The position numbers were made by a program, and so were the translations under genes. Below are positions 22,531 to 32,372 of a stretch of DNA of 64,000 bases, piece by piece. The notes beneath the pieces are model-generated. The model ran no database searches. It saw only the letters and a list, made by a program, of their open reading frames with translations, and had not been told where the DNA came from. Position 1 is the first letter of the stretch. Every line of letters starts with the position of its first letter. Source of the stretch: Macrolepiota albuminosa (taxonomy: Eukaryota > Basidiomycota > Agaricomycetes > Agaricales > Agaricaceae); contig JAMWFC010000085.1 in the NCBI GenBank assembly GCA_027475525.1, forward strand, positions 248,001-312,000. Reading direction: 5' to 3'.

Positions 22531-24698
22531 ATGGAATTGTTGAAATCACTTTTGTTTACAAGGCACAAAAATCTGATACATAGCAGTATCCCTTCTACAA
22601 GCAAGAGTGCAATGGCATCTACCTCTGTACCACACAATGTCATGTCCCAAGCTACTGTACTAGAAAATTTGCAAGAGGTTGTTGACTACATCGAGTCATG
22701 CCTCATTGCAGCACTTTCCATATTTGGCAATCTTGCGCCAAGTCTTGAAGCGGAAGAGGCATGGATTATCCAGCATCTAGACAAGGAGTTGGTAAGATGA
22801 CTTCAAAATGTGTAAATATATTAGGATCTGACTGTGTGCCATAGAACTTTGTATTGTCATATCTGGGGCTGCATCACTGAATAATGTGGTCTGCAATGTC
22901 CCAGACATTATCAAAAGCATGAGCCATTTTTCCCTCTCCAAAATCAGCAAACTTTGCCCACAGAGATCCTGGAGTTTGTTGATGGCTGTCAAGGTTTATT
23001 AGAAATCTGTATGGCTGTGATTGGTGGAACCACATTGGCCAAGAGGATGTTCAGGTCTTAAGCAATGAAACGCTGGAGCATTGCCTTCTTGTACATCAGC
23101 AAGGCTTCCACTCTCTTGAAAGCTTCTTGGCATGCAACCGCCGGCTGCCCATGACATTGCCATCCGATGGATTGGTGTCCGTCCCAGCACCAGACGATTT
23201 GCTCCATGTGTTTGCAGGTAGTGGATCCACCAGGGGCCACCAGCGACGCTTCTAGCCCTAGACAAGTGGCGGTCGCTGGATAGGACGGAACATGTGCCAA
23301 CGGCCAACGATATGATCCGCCTGTTTGCTGGCAGCAAGTCCGTTGCTGCTTCCGTTGTCAGTTCCGTTGCCAGGTCCATGGATCCTGCTCGACGGGCCAA
23401 TTGACAGGCATCGAGTCCCATACCAACAGTATTGATGGTGAGCAGCCTGATCCTCAAGACTGCCTCTCCATGGCGCATCCTACCACTCTCCCTGATGTCG
23501 ACTCTCCCCAATGGCCATCCTTGACACATATCGAACCCTCGAACACACAACATCCATTCCACCACCTCTACAGTCAGAGTAAACCTGGACTGGTGTATGG
23601 CCCTACAATGGAAAACTCTCGCGTTGTGGTTCAACCGGCATCCAACTTCCTTCCGCCCCAGCAGCTCATGTCTGTGGGACATTCAGGGAGCTGGGGGAAA
23701 CTGACGACGACCAGGTGGATATCCCTAATCCATCCATTAGTGACCCTGACTTAGAGGGTATCCCTCCTTTGTTCATTCCTGCGGAAGAGGAGATGGAAGA
23801 CGAATCTTTGCCGCCTTTGTTCATTCCTGCGGAAGAGGAGATGGAAGACGAATCTTTGCCGCCTTTGTTCATTCCTGCGGAAGAGGAGATGGAAGAGGAT
23901 TCTTTGCCTCCTTTGTTCATTCCTGCAGAAGAGGAGACCAAAGACAATGATTTGCCCCCTTTGTTCATTCCTGCGGAAGAGGAGATGGACGACGATTCTT
24001 TGCCACCTCTATTCATTGTTGGTGAAGGAGCAGAAGGACTAACAGCGATGGAGACCGTGGCAGCCGGTGACGGCGGACAAACGGAAGTCCGGAGCGTGGA
24101 CATATGGCGACCGAGGACAAAGAAAACCTTCCGCCGCTATTTCTTGTGACGCAGAAGAGACGGATGGAGGCATGGCAGCCGATGACAAAGAAAATCTTCC
24201 ACCGCTTTTTGATGTAACGGCTCTTCAAATCCCGTCTTCCCCCTTCCAACAATCTCCTTCTCCAACCCTACCTACTGGTAACAATGTCCGGGAGTGGGAG
24301 GAATATGAGTCACGTATGACTCGACGTGAGGATCAGAGAAGAATTAACAAATTGTATCAACAATGTGAGTATAATTTGGCACTGGTAATCATAGTTAATT
24401 TATTTCAACAGAACAAGAATTTTGCGCTAGAGCAAAACATGGTCGATGTAGGCCCATTGGCCCTTTCAATCAAGCTGGTCGTACTGATGATGTGTCTGTT
24501 GATATGTCAGAGTCACCCTCACCATCTTCATCGTCAGGCCTGATAGCAAAGTATGAAGACATCACACTTCCCAGACCTCAAGGGCCATATACACCGGACG
24601 ACTTTGCATTTTTGACAGCAGACTACCTGCTTTATGAGGATTTGTTCTATTCAGACACATTACATGAATTAATAAGAGGAGGAATACACATCGGATGA
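22531..24698 (+). pseudogene. KDZ gene K4: unknown protein with acidic 16-residue repeats (spliced, partly broken)
   Basis: Candidate start at 22,531 or 22,612 (MASTSVPHNVMSQATVLENL). Exon 1 ends before GTAAGA near 22,793. A conserved-looking segment follows at about 23,020-23,215 (CDWWNHIGQEDVQVLSNE, then LESFLACNRRLPMTLPSD) and ends at GTAGTG. Next come DKWRSLDRTEHVPTANDMIR and a Ser/Pro-rich part. From 23,757 there are five 48-bp units encoding PPLFIPAEEEMEDESL with small changes, then a diverged DKENLPPLF unit. The tail reads ESRMTRREDQRRINKLYQQ and, after a GTGAGT intron, EFCARAKHGRCRPIG to HELIRGGIHIG and a stop at 24,698. At least one TGA and one failed join were seen. No known domain was recognised. 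Its place after the transposase in the same direction suggests a mobility or silencing-related helper (inference). Confidence 0.5.
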
Positions 24699-25850
24699 GT
24701 AATTTAATCCTTAGTTACTATAATTCTTGGCTTTTCCGTTGGTTATTTTTCATCAAGATTAACCGTCCCGTTGTGCCGCTGACGAATCCATTATAAATCT
24801 GTTTGATCCGTTACCTCCAGTTGTGCACTAGAAGGAACATAAACTGACAATATTCTGCTAGACCACAGGACATTCTGTGGATTATACATAAATATCACTC
24901 TAGTATTGTGTACTAGGCTACAGCACTTTACTACAGACATTTCAATTAGTTTGGACAGGACTCAGGTCCACTAAGATTAACCGTCCCATTGTTTTGTTCC
25001 GTTATGCCACTCTCATGAACGCAAAAAACAACACACTCTTCAACGATTACACAAGGGGGACTCGAACCCTTGAATTGGGCAGTAGAAAGAATATAGACGT
25101 CAATAACAATTAGTAAAACAAAGTTATGTCATGTCTAATGATGTGCACTAGTGGGATTCAAACCCGGCTCTTGTGCACAATATGAAATATCAATGTATCA
25201 ATATTCCATTCGACCACAGGTCCTTACCAAAAATTAGTACAGTTTACATCTAGTGCAAAAATGCAGCAGTATAAAAAGACACCATTATACGTCATTATGG
25301 TGGACTAGGGAAGTCTGGACTAGGGGAGTCGAACCTGCCACTCCACACAATACTGAAAATTGAGTGGGTCAGATCAACTACCATAGGCCACTGACAGGCA
25401 GGTTTGACCCCCTTCTAAGTAAGCGCCTGTGGTACAATGGAATATTGATAAATCGATATTTCATATTGTGCACAAGAGGTGGATTCGACTCCTGCTAGTG
25501 CATATTAGAGCAGCAGGCCGCTGATGTCTGCTAGCATTATTAATGTGATCCGTTTAAAACTCCAGAGATTTCTGCAGTGGCATGGGTTGATCGTCTTTGC
25601 GCATGTGGTCATTCCAGATCTCGTGACTATGCGCAACTTTGTCCAACCCATACCCGCTTCAGTAATTTCTAGCGTTTTTAACGGATCAACTTGATGATGC
25701 TAGCGAGTGATGAACGGATATTTTATTAGGGCTTACAGGCCCTATTAAAATATTTGTCACTAGCAGGAGTCCAACCCGCCCCTCAATATTCCATTGTCAC
25801 TATTAGACCCCATTAAGGTGGAGTAGAGGGAGTAGAACCCACCGCTGTAC
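24699..25850. repeat. Cluster of tRNA-like units inside KDZ right end
   Basis: No coding sequence. tRNA-like units: minus at about 25,045-25,075 (B box GGTTCGAGTCC), minus 25,146-25,225 (A box TGGTCGAATGG, B-box-like GGTTTGAATCC), minus 25,315-25,390 (B box GGTTCGACTCC), plus 25,423-25,502 (A box TGGTACAATGG, B-box-like GATTCGACTCC), and decayed minus copies near 25,745 and 25,820. Most keep the AT-rich near-palindrome in place of the anticodon arm. This mirrors the array at 13,320-14,160 on the other side of the genes. Confidence 0.6.
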
Positions 25851-26008
25851 TTTTCCTCTTTCCTGTATACTTCTATGGTGTAAATAAATATCAGTCTAAT
25901 ATTGTCAATTCAATACAGATGCACCAGTTGCAGTAAAATCTCTATCCATTCAAATTCTGTATGGGTCCATTTGTGCACTACATGAACACCGTCCTGACTT
26001 GTAGCAAG

Positions 26009-26086
26009 CGCCTGTGGTACAATGGAATATTCATCAATTGATATTTCATATTGTGCACAAGAAGTGGGTTTGACTCCCACTAGTTC
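26009..26086 (+). repeat. tRNA-like sequence at inner part of KDZ right inverted repeat
   Basis: Plus-strand twin of 13,080-13,152: A box TGGTACAATGG and B box GGTTTGACTCC (one change from the left copy, CG to TG), with the AT-rich palindrome around CAATTG between. Confidence 0.6.
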
Positions 26087-26474
26087 ACATTATATAATAG
26101 CAGCAGGCCGCTGACGTCCGCTAGCGTCATGAATTTGATCCGTTGAAAACTCCAAAGATTTCTGCAGCGGCATAAGATGGACGAGTTCGCGCATGTGTTC
26201 ATTCCAGTGCTCATGACAAGTTGATGATGCACTGTGGCTGACTACCTCTGTGCTGATCTTTGTAAAAAAAGTAGTCAGCCCTGGTGTATCGTCACTTGTC
26301 ATGAGCGCTGGAATGATCTCATGTGTCAACTCCTCCATCCTATCTCGCTTCAGTAATTCCTAGAGTTTTGGTCAGATCCACTACCACAGGCGCATACTCC
26401 AGGTCAGTACAATGTATATGTAGAGCAAAAATGCACCCATATAAAAACACAGCATTAGTCCCTGTTAAAGTGAA

Positions 26475-26552
26475 GTAGGAGTAGAACCCACCACTGTACA
26501 CAATACTGAATATCAATAAATGAATATTCCACTGAACCACTGGGACTGGTTG
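26475..26552 (-). repeat. tRNA-like sequence in KDZ right inverted repeat
   Basis: Minus-strand twin of 12,613-12,690: A box TGGTTCAGTGG and B-box-like GGTTCTACTCC. Confidence 0.6.
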
Positions 26553-27270
26553 CACCGCTGATGTCAGCTGGCTCACATGCCGACGTCAGCTACCGTCTGC
26601 TACCGTCCGCTGGCATGCCAGCGGACAGCGGACACTCACGCACCCTCTTCCGCCCTTCCCCCTCTTTCTCCCCAGTGCCATCCTCTCCACTCCCCACACT
26701 ACCTCACATGCCACCCCCGTCCACCACATGCACCCCGCTTCCCTCCTCCCCCCTGACCTGACGTCCGACGTCTGCTACGTCCGCTGGGGTACCAGCGGAC
26801 ACCCACGCTCCTCCCCTTCCCCCTTCCCCCTCTTTCTCCCCACCCCCATCCCTCTTCCGCCACCCCCCACGCTCTCCGAGACGCCACCCCATGCAGCGGA
26901 CACCCACGCACCCCGTTTCCTTCTCTCCCGCCCTGATGCCGGACGATGCCGGACGATGCCGGGGGTTGCCGACGGATTCCCGTGGATTCCGACGGATACC
27001 AGCGGATATCCGGCGGATGCCGACGGATGCCGACGGATGCCAGCGGGTCACGACGGCTGCCGGCGAACTCCGACGGATGCCAGCTGATGGCCAGCTGATG
27101 GCCAGCTGATGGCTGCTGATGCCAACACCCCTTTCAGGCCACGAAAACTCTTTTGGGAGGTATGCCACCCCCCTTCCACCTCAAAAAATCCATACGGGAA
27201 CCTGCAGAAACGTAGGTGGGCGTCCGTTCATTGTGTTATCCGACCTTTGAATCTATCCGTTAGTAACGGA

Positions 27271-27348
27271 CCTGTGGTGCAACGGTTAAATGTGTGTTCC
27301 GTTGCTGGAGGCTTTCCCAAGGCCGGGGGTTCAATTCCCCCCCACAGG
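27271..27348 (+). repeat. tRNA-like sequence with intact acceptor and T stems, KDZ right inverted repeat
   Basis: Twin of 11,970-12,047. CCTGTGG at the 5' side pairs with CCACAGG at the 3' side. A box TGGTGCAACGG; T arm GGGGG-TTCAATT-CCCCC. TTTTTT follows at about 27,373-27,378. Both twins keep these features although neighbouring sequence has diverged. Confidence 0.7.
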
Positions 27349-28286
27349 CATACGGTGGGCAAGACGAAGTTACTTTTTTCCTTGGTCCAACCAGACTCCG
27401 TGGACCTGCGTAGGCCTCTGTGGATGTCCGCTGGTGTCCTGCGCAGGCCTGGGAGGGCCCGCGTAGGTTTGAGTCCGTCGACGTACGTCTGCGTGGATGT
27501 CCGCTGGTGGCTTGCGTAGGCCTGCGTAGATTTTCAGGGCCCTTTCGTGGACGTACGCTGGCGTCAGGGGTGGGAAAAGGATGGAAGGGGAGACGCACAG
27601 CCTCGAGTTATTGCGGGGAGGAATGGAGAGGGGAGGGAAATGGGGAACCTCGAGGAGGGTTTATTCATGCCATGAAGTCCGCCAATGGAGGAGGTTTTCA
27701 CTCATGTGCTGATGCCCGCCGGTGGCCGCTGATGCACATTGACGTCCGCTAGTGTCCGCTGGCATCCGCTGGGCCTGCGTGCGCATGTGTGTGCCCGCCT
27801 TTTATTGATCCACTGGACCGTGTCATACAGCACATTGTGACACGTCCGCGGCTCTGTATTCTACGGCACTGTGGGGACTGCTCCGCTCCAGTGTAGTGGA
27901 CTCCGCTGGACATGTATGGTACGGCACAAAGCGGGCTCCCGTACAACGTATGACACGTACCATTGTGATGTCTCTATGTGGCTACCCACAGTTCCCATTG
28001 TACTGTATACCTCGTCCTTGACGAGATCCTCAACCTTCACTCGAGAGCTAGTCAGCTGGCATTCCAGCGACTCCACCACGCGTCTACCACGCTTATTCTT
28101 GCACTGTACAGCCTGTTTAGGCTTTCCATTGGTACACCCAATCACATCCGGGTGCTTCCCCTTCTTCAGAGTTCCTTGAAACTCTTCCTCAGACATCAGT
28201 ATAGCCGGCAAGTCTGCTGGCAGGCTTTTTGGTGGGGCCTGTTTGTCCTCCACCTTCTATACAGTCGCTCTCCTGCGACTATCTAG

Positions 28287-29030
28287 TCAGTTGCATTTAT
28301 CACGCCGCTTTTCAGTTGCACGATAGCGCCTCAAACGACCATCTGTGTCGTTCAACACCACTTTCTCCACCTTCAAAGGCGTACCATTCACAACAACCAT
28401 GTCATTCACGAAATCCAGCGACACCTTGTTCTTACGCATGAACAGCGTACCGGTAATCATGTCGTAGCAATCAAAATTTGCTATATCCACATATTCTTTC
28501 GTCGACGTCCCTGACGTCTTTATTCTCACTTCCGCGCCAAACTGCACCATGGCGCAACTCCCTACAGTCCCCAGCTGGAGCATCAGCGGCTCCTCCAGTT
28601 CATGAACGCAAATTGTGTTGACGTGAGCAAACTGGGGCATAATGCCCATAGTGGTACTCCCGGAGTCCCACAACGTCCATGCCGGATGTCCATTGACATC
28701 AACATACGTGACCAGGCACTCCTTCTCCTTGGGAGTATAGCGTGGCCTGTGCAACTTATTAGTCGCCTTCTGCAGAGTTACGCGTCTCATTCGGACGTGC
28801 TGATCTCCACGGCACTCAGTCAGTGCAAACAAGTGTTCTTCCTTGTCCTCACGAGCATAATAGTCGCTGTCATACACGTCCACTGTGACGTATTCATCGC
28901 CATCAATCTGGACGCTCTCGGCATCATCCACTTCTGACCCGTCAGCCTTTACTTGCGGCTCCTTCTCCGTTTTGTCGACGATCTCATCGTCCTCGTTGTC
29001 ACTGACGACATCGCTCGGTGCCGCAGCCAT
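28287..29030 (-). pseudogene. GypD2 retropepsin-like protease region
   Basis: Continues the gag frame after a single TGA at about 29,037 that fits a former CGA. An acidic N-terminal part (SDNEDDEIVDKTEKEPQVKA) is followed by a protease fold with LWDSGSTTMGIMPQFAHV (active-site DSG, about 28,660) and the strand DMITGTLFMRKNKVSLDF. After another TGA (about 28,286) a Lys-rich linker (MEDKQAPPKSLPADLPAI) continues to the KDZ junction. It would process the Gag-Pol polyprotein. RT lies on the other side of the KDZ insertion. Confidence 0.75.
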
Positions 29031-29772
29031 ATGGGCTGCTCAGATGTGTGCCTTAGGAGGGGTGGGACACTCCTTAGTGAAATGTCCACTCCTGCCACAA
29101 TTGTAGCACGCTGAGGGATCCCTGGCAGGCCATCTCTGGGCCGCTCCCGGAACCCCAGCGGTTTTGCCCGCCATACGCGCTGCAGGCGCCACCACTCCTC
29201 TCGGTGCTACTTGATTCTGACCTGAAAAGGGTCGACTATCCTTTGCTGGCAATTGTCCAGCAGGCTTCGATTGAGGCCGTTGGCCTCCAGGGATTGTCTT
29301 ACGAACAACAAATCGCGGATTGCAATTGTTCTCCATCTCCGTTTGTTTGGCCAGGAAGGTTCCCACCTTCACTGCCTGACGGTTCACAGTTCCTCGGTGG
29401 GAACTCCGCTGCTCATAATGGTTCGCTGTCCGTGTTGACTGCTCATAATGGATAGCATACGCCAAGAATTCGGTCACAGTATTGACCTCTGGAGACAAAT
29501 TGTCGTCGCGTATCAATGCTCTCCTCATGTCTGTGGGTATTCTGTCCAGGAATGTCTCGTGAATAGTGTATTTGTCTGGATAGACGGCCATATTCTGTGC
29601 ATGACCCACCAGGTCATCATAAAAGGTCTGGACACCAGTCTTAGCGTCATACACTGCCTTTCTAAAGGCATCACGGGCTTCCTGCATCGTAGCAGCATTG
29701 ACGAAATGATTGTACAGTCCTATCAGGACTTCTTTAAATGTCCAATGCGGCTTGTCGCGATTAATGTGGAGA

Positions 29773-29926
29773 ATATGGCGACGGAACCAATTCCGAGCCT
29801 CTCCCTCCATAAATTCGTGTAGCACAAATATCCTCTCCTGGTCCATGTCATATGGCGACGGAACCAATTCCGAGCCTCTCCCTCCATAAATTCGTGTAGC
29901 ACAAATATCCTCTCCTGGTCCATGTC
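29773..29926. repeat. 77-bp tandem duplication in GypD2 gag
   Basis: Copies 29,773-29,849 and 29,850-29,926 begin ATATGGCGACGGAACC, period 77. Probable assembly artefact. Confidence 0.92.
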
Positions 29927-31031
29927 ATCTTCACCATAGCAGCAGGCTGCGAGGTGGTAGCACACGTCCATGGCCCAGTCCTCCAGTTGAGAGAACCTAT
30001 GTCCTCCAGCGTACGCACGTATGTGCTTACCATCGGATTTACAGGGACTTACCCCTGCAGGGAACTTAAATCTGACTCCAAGGGAGTCATCCACCAGACA
30101 AGTGAGGCGGTCATGCATATGATCCATATGTATCCTGACCGCTTCATTCATTCCCGGCGTAGTTTCACACAATTCATGAGGTGCGAGCATCAAAAATGCC
30201 CGAGGACTGCAAAACAGATGTTCATTGGCCGTTCGTTCTGGCCATGGAGTGGGCTGTTGCCCTACTTGTGGCTCTGCTGGTGCCACTATCACAACGATTA
30301 TTATTGTCTCAATTGTTATTTTTGCGATCACGACCTCCACCGCTGTTATTGCGACGACTTGGCTCCCTCTGTTTGTAGTGACCACTACTATCATCACTAC
30401 CACCCGAACCTCTGTCTGGTTCAGCCGTCCGAGCCGTGAATTGTCGCCGCATATCATCAACAGGCGTTACACCCTCACGCCCTTCAAAGACTACCCCTTG
30501 GTCGTCAATTAACGACTCACCATGATTGCGCAAGTCCTGGTTGCGTATCCTCTGGTAATTGACGTGTTCATTCCAGTTGTCCACTAGGTGGACGCGTCGC
30601 ACTACGCGTCATGGTCATGTTTGCTCCTCAAGAATGTGGACTTCGTCCACCTCTTCCTTGATTGTAACTTGCTTACGAGGTGTCTTAACCTCCTGCACTG
30701 CAAGTGCTGCCTCTGGCTCTGCCGGAGTCGTCGTTACAGTCTCCACCTCAGACAATGCCTGCTGAGGCACTCCGCTAACAATGCGTTGACAGTTTGCGGT
30801 GTTCTGACGCCGAACGTAGTCTTGCTGAGACTCATTAGCCTGACGAGGCGCATTGAGCACTTCCATCATGTCTGCAATTAATGGCGCTCGTTGGCGCACA
30901 CTCATCTCACATTCTACTGAGTCGGCTGGAGTAGCCGTTGAGACTGCTCACCCTCGCGCCGCTTTGCGCTTAAGGTATTCCACTACTTTGAGTTCGAAGA
31001 TGCGCACAAACAATTTGATATATTCATTCGA

Positions 31032-31185
31032 ATCTGCATGGGGTACATCGTGGCTCCTAGCAGCCAGCAACTGTAAGTGCTTTACTACATAAAGCTGCAG
31101 ACGCTTTCATCTGCACAGGGTACATCGTGGCTCCTAGCAGCCAGCAACTGTAAGTGCTTTACTACATAAAGCTGCAGACGCTTTC
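31032..31185. repeat. 77-bp tandem duplication in GypD2 gag
   Basis: Copies 31,032-31,108 and 31,109-31,185, period 77, with two differences near the start (ATCTGCATGGGG versus ATCTGCACAGGG). Probable assembly artefact joining slightly different repeat copies. Confidence 0.85.
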
Positions 31186-32035
31186 GCATCGATTCCTTTG
31201 TGACCGACGGATATCGGTCTAACACCAGCTGTAACTGGATAGACAAGGTTGAATGCGACCTTTTGCTTTCCTCATCATCTGAGGATTCCAGCTTGGACTC
31301 TAAGTCCATAACTCTCCTGAGGCCGTCATGCCTCACTTGCGGCTGTTTGCCGGCCCGTCTGTGCAACTCTGGAATTCCAGGTGCTGTTGACGCCTTTTCC
31401 AACCTTACAACATTGTCGTCCTCCCTACTGACCACTATTGCTGGTCCTTGCGCCTGTCCTTGTATCGTCAGTGATGACGGTCCTGGTTCAGTAGCCGCAT
31501 CGGCCACATATTCCAAAAGCCGGTCAGTAGGTGCAGTCCGGAAGGGGGTACTATGCGCAAATGCGCTGCCTTGTACCATTTCCGAGTACTGGGTAATATC
31601 CGGTTGACCCTCAGAATGAGCTGACGAGCTCTTGGGCAATACCGGATACATCAATGAAGGCATTTGGCTTGCTGGCAGCGACACTCCTGAGACCGTGAAT
31701 CTCTCTCCTGGTTTACCACCAGGTCGTACAATGGACATCATCTGTGATACAGATAGCCCACCAGGCATTCCAAAGCTCGCGCTGACATTGCGAGGAATCT
31801 TTTTGTCCCGCTTTGGCGGAGGTTGGTATGCTGACGCAGATTGCGTCTTCACAGCTTGAAGCACAGGTAGGTCACCTGCGTCTGCAGCTGGGAACGGAGG
31901 ATCCAGATCAAGAGAGCCAGTCATGGAAGCACGTTTTCAACGTGATGCCAACAGAGAATCGAGAGGTTTTGATGATAGTTGCCTAGTCGGTAACAAGCCT
32001 AGAGTTTAAAGCTGATAGCAGAAGATTTAAAAAAA

Positions 32036-32192
32036 TGTAACCGGAGTTACGGGTTAGAACTATCTTGTGTGTATCACACAAGTGCTAAATCAGACCGCAG
32101 TATTGGATTTGACTAGTACTTAGAGTAAAAACAAGATGTTGTCTTACATAATACTCTATTAAACAATTATAGCGTTGTTGACGCTTGTAACA
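32036..32192 (-). repeat. GypD2 5' LTR (157 bp)
   Basis: On the minus strand it opens TGTTACAAGCGTC and closes CCGGTTACA. A related but longer LTR (233 bp) ends D3 at 49,114-49,346. It lies just upstream of the gag start in the right orientation. Confidence 0.7.
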
Positions 32193-32204
32193 CGGATGAC
32201 TCCA

Positions 32205-32372
32205 TTACATTCTGGCACTCAATAGTATAATTACAGTAGATCACAATGCTGAGCACATTGGAAATGTACCTGGTTTCTTTTCTGAGGAGGGCAGCTCCTT
32301 GTTTGTCACTCTCTTGCACACAATGGTCCATCTTGGCCCATCAATTATTGTTGTGCCGTTTGTCTGCCATAC
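32205..32372 (-). pseudogene. Fragment of the GypD extra gene
   Basis: Nucleotide-level relative of 51,980-52,150 in D3 (shared GGCACTCAAT...AGATCACAA...CTGAGCACAT and the following stretch). It joins integrase sequence (HIQRWYWWPQIA) at about 32,372 next to a short shared CATACATTGTG, which suggests a deletion by microhomology. Confidence 0.65.

Larger units (their letters stand above)
11195..27970. mobile_element. KDZ-superfamily DNA transposon, 16.8 kb, with about 2.1-kb terminal inverted repeats
   Basis: The outer ends match as inverted repeats: 11,195 reads CATCACAATGATACGTGTC and the complement of 27,970 reads CATCACAATGGTACGTGTC. Similarity continues about 2.1 kb inward on both sides. 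Inside lie four gene regions, of which 18,742-22,365 encodes an unmistakable KDZ transposase, plus clusters of tRNA-like sequences next to both inverted repeats. The element splits GypD2 between its protease and RT regions. I found no clean target duplication. Several gene regions carry frameshifts or stops, so this copy is probably defective, although splicing is unresolved. Short motifs of the TCCGCTGG/GCGGAC type recur throughout and may be transposase-binding sites (inference). Confidence 0.85.
25851..27970. repeat. KDZ right terminal inverted repeat
   Basis: Inverted counterpart of 11,195-13,308, with the same order of tRNA-like units. An extra GCATCCGTCG-type tandem stretch (about 26,890-27,060) accounts for most of the length difference. 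It carries single copies where the left repeat has the two 77-bp duplications. Confidence 0.88.
29040..31924 (-). pseudogene. gag: GypD2 gag polyprotein, interrupted
   Basis: Start ATG 31,924 (MTGSLDLDPPFPAADAGD). A long N-terminal region of low complexity is followed by a gag core with WAMDVC, YGEDDMDQERIFVLHEFMEG and ARNWFRRHILHINRDKPH (about 29,950-29,700), and a CCHC knuckle CYNCGRSGHFTKEC (about 29,060-29,110). 77-bp tandem duplications at 31,032-31,185 and 29,773-29,926 shift the frame, and there are further frame changes and stops between 30,600 and 29,950. It would form the particle that packages GypD RNA. Related gag remnants lie at 33.8-36.6 kb (D1). Confidence 0.8.
27971..32192 (-). 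mobile_element. GypD2: Ty3/gypsy element, upstream half (5' LTR, gag, protease)
   Basis: Minus-strand element starting at LTR 32,192-32,036, then gag (31,924 down to 29,040) and protease (29,030 to about 28,290), cut at 27,970 by the KDZ transposon. Its downstream half continues at 11,194-10,382. It keeps many CpG sites and is younger than D1 and D3. Its LTR lies against a fragment of the D-type extra gene at 32,205-32,372, so it inserted into, or recombined with, D1. Confidence 0.8.

Noticed and set aside
23666..24103. A Ser/Gly-rich minus-strand frame with regular repeats
   Set aside because: The repeats are the complement of the PPLFIPAEEE units of K4, which lie in the transposase direction and connect to other K4 exons.
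14212..24698. A TET/JBP dioxygenase gene in the KDZ element
   Set aside because: Looked for because such genes are known from fungal KDZ elements, but no HxD...H iron-binding pattern in a plausible frame was seen in K1, K2 or K4.
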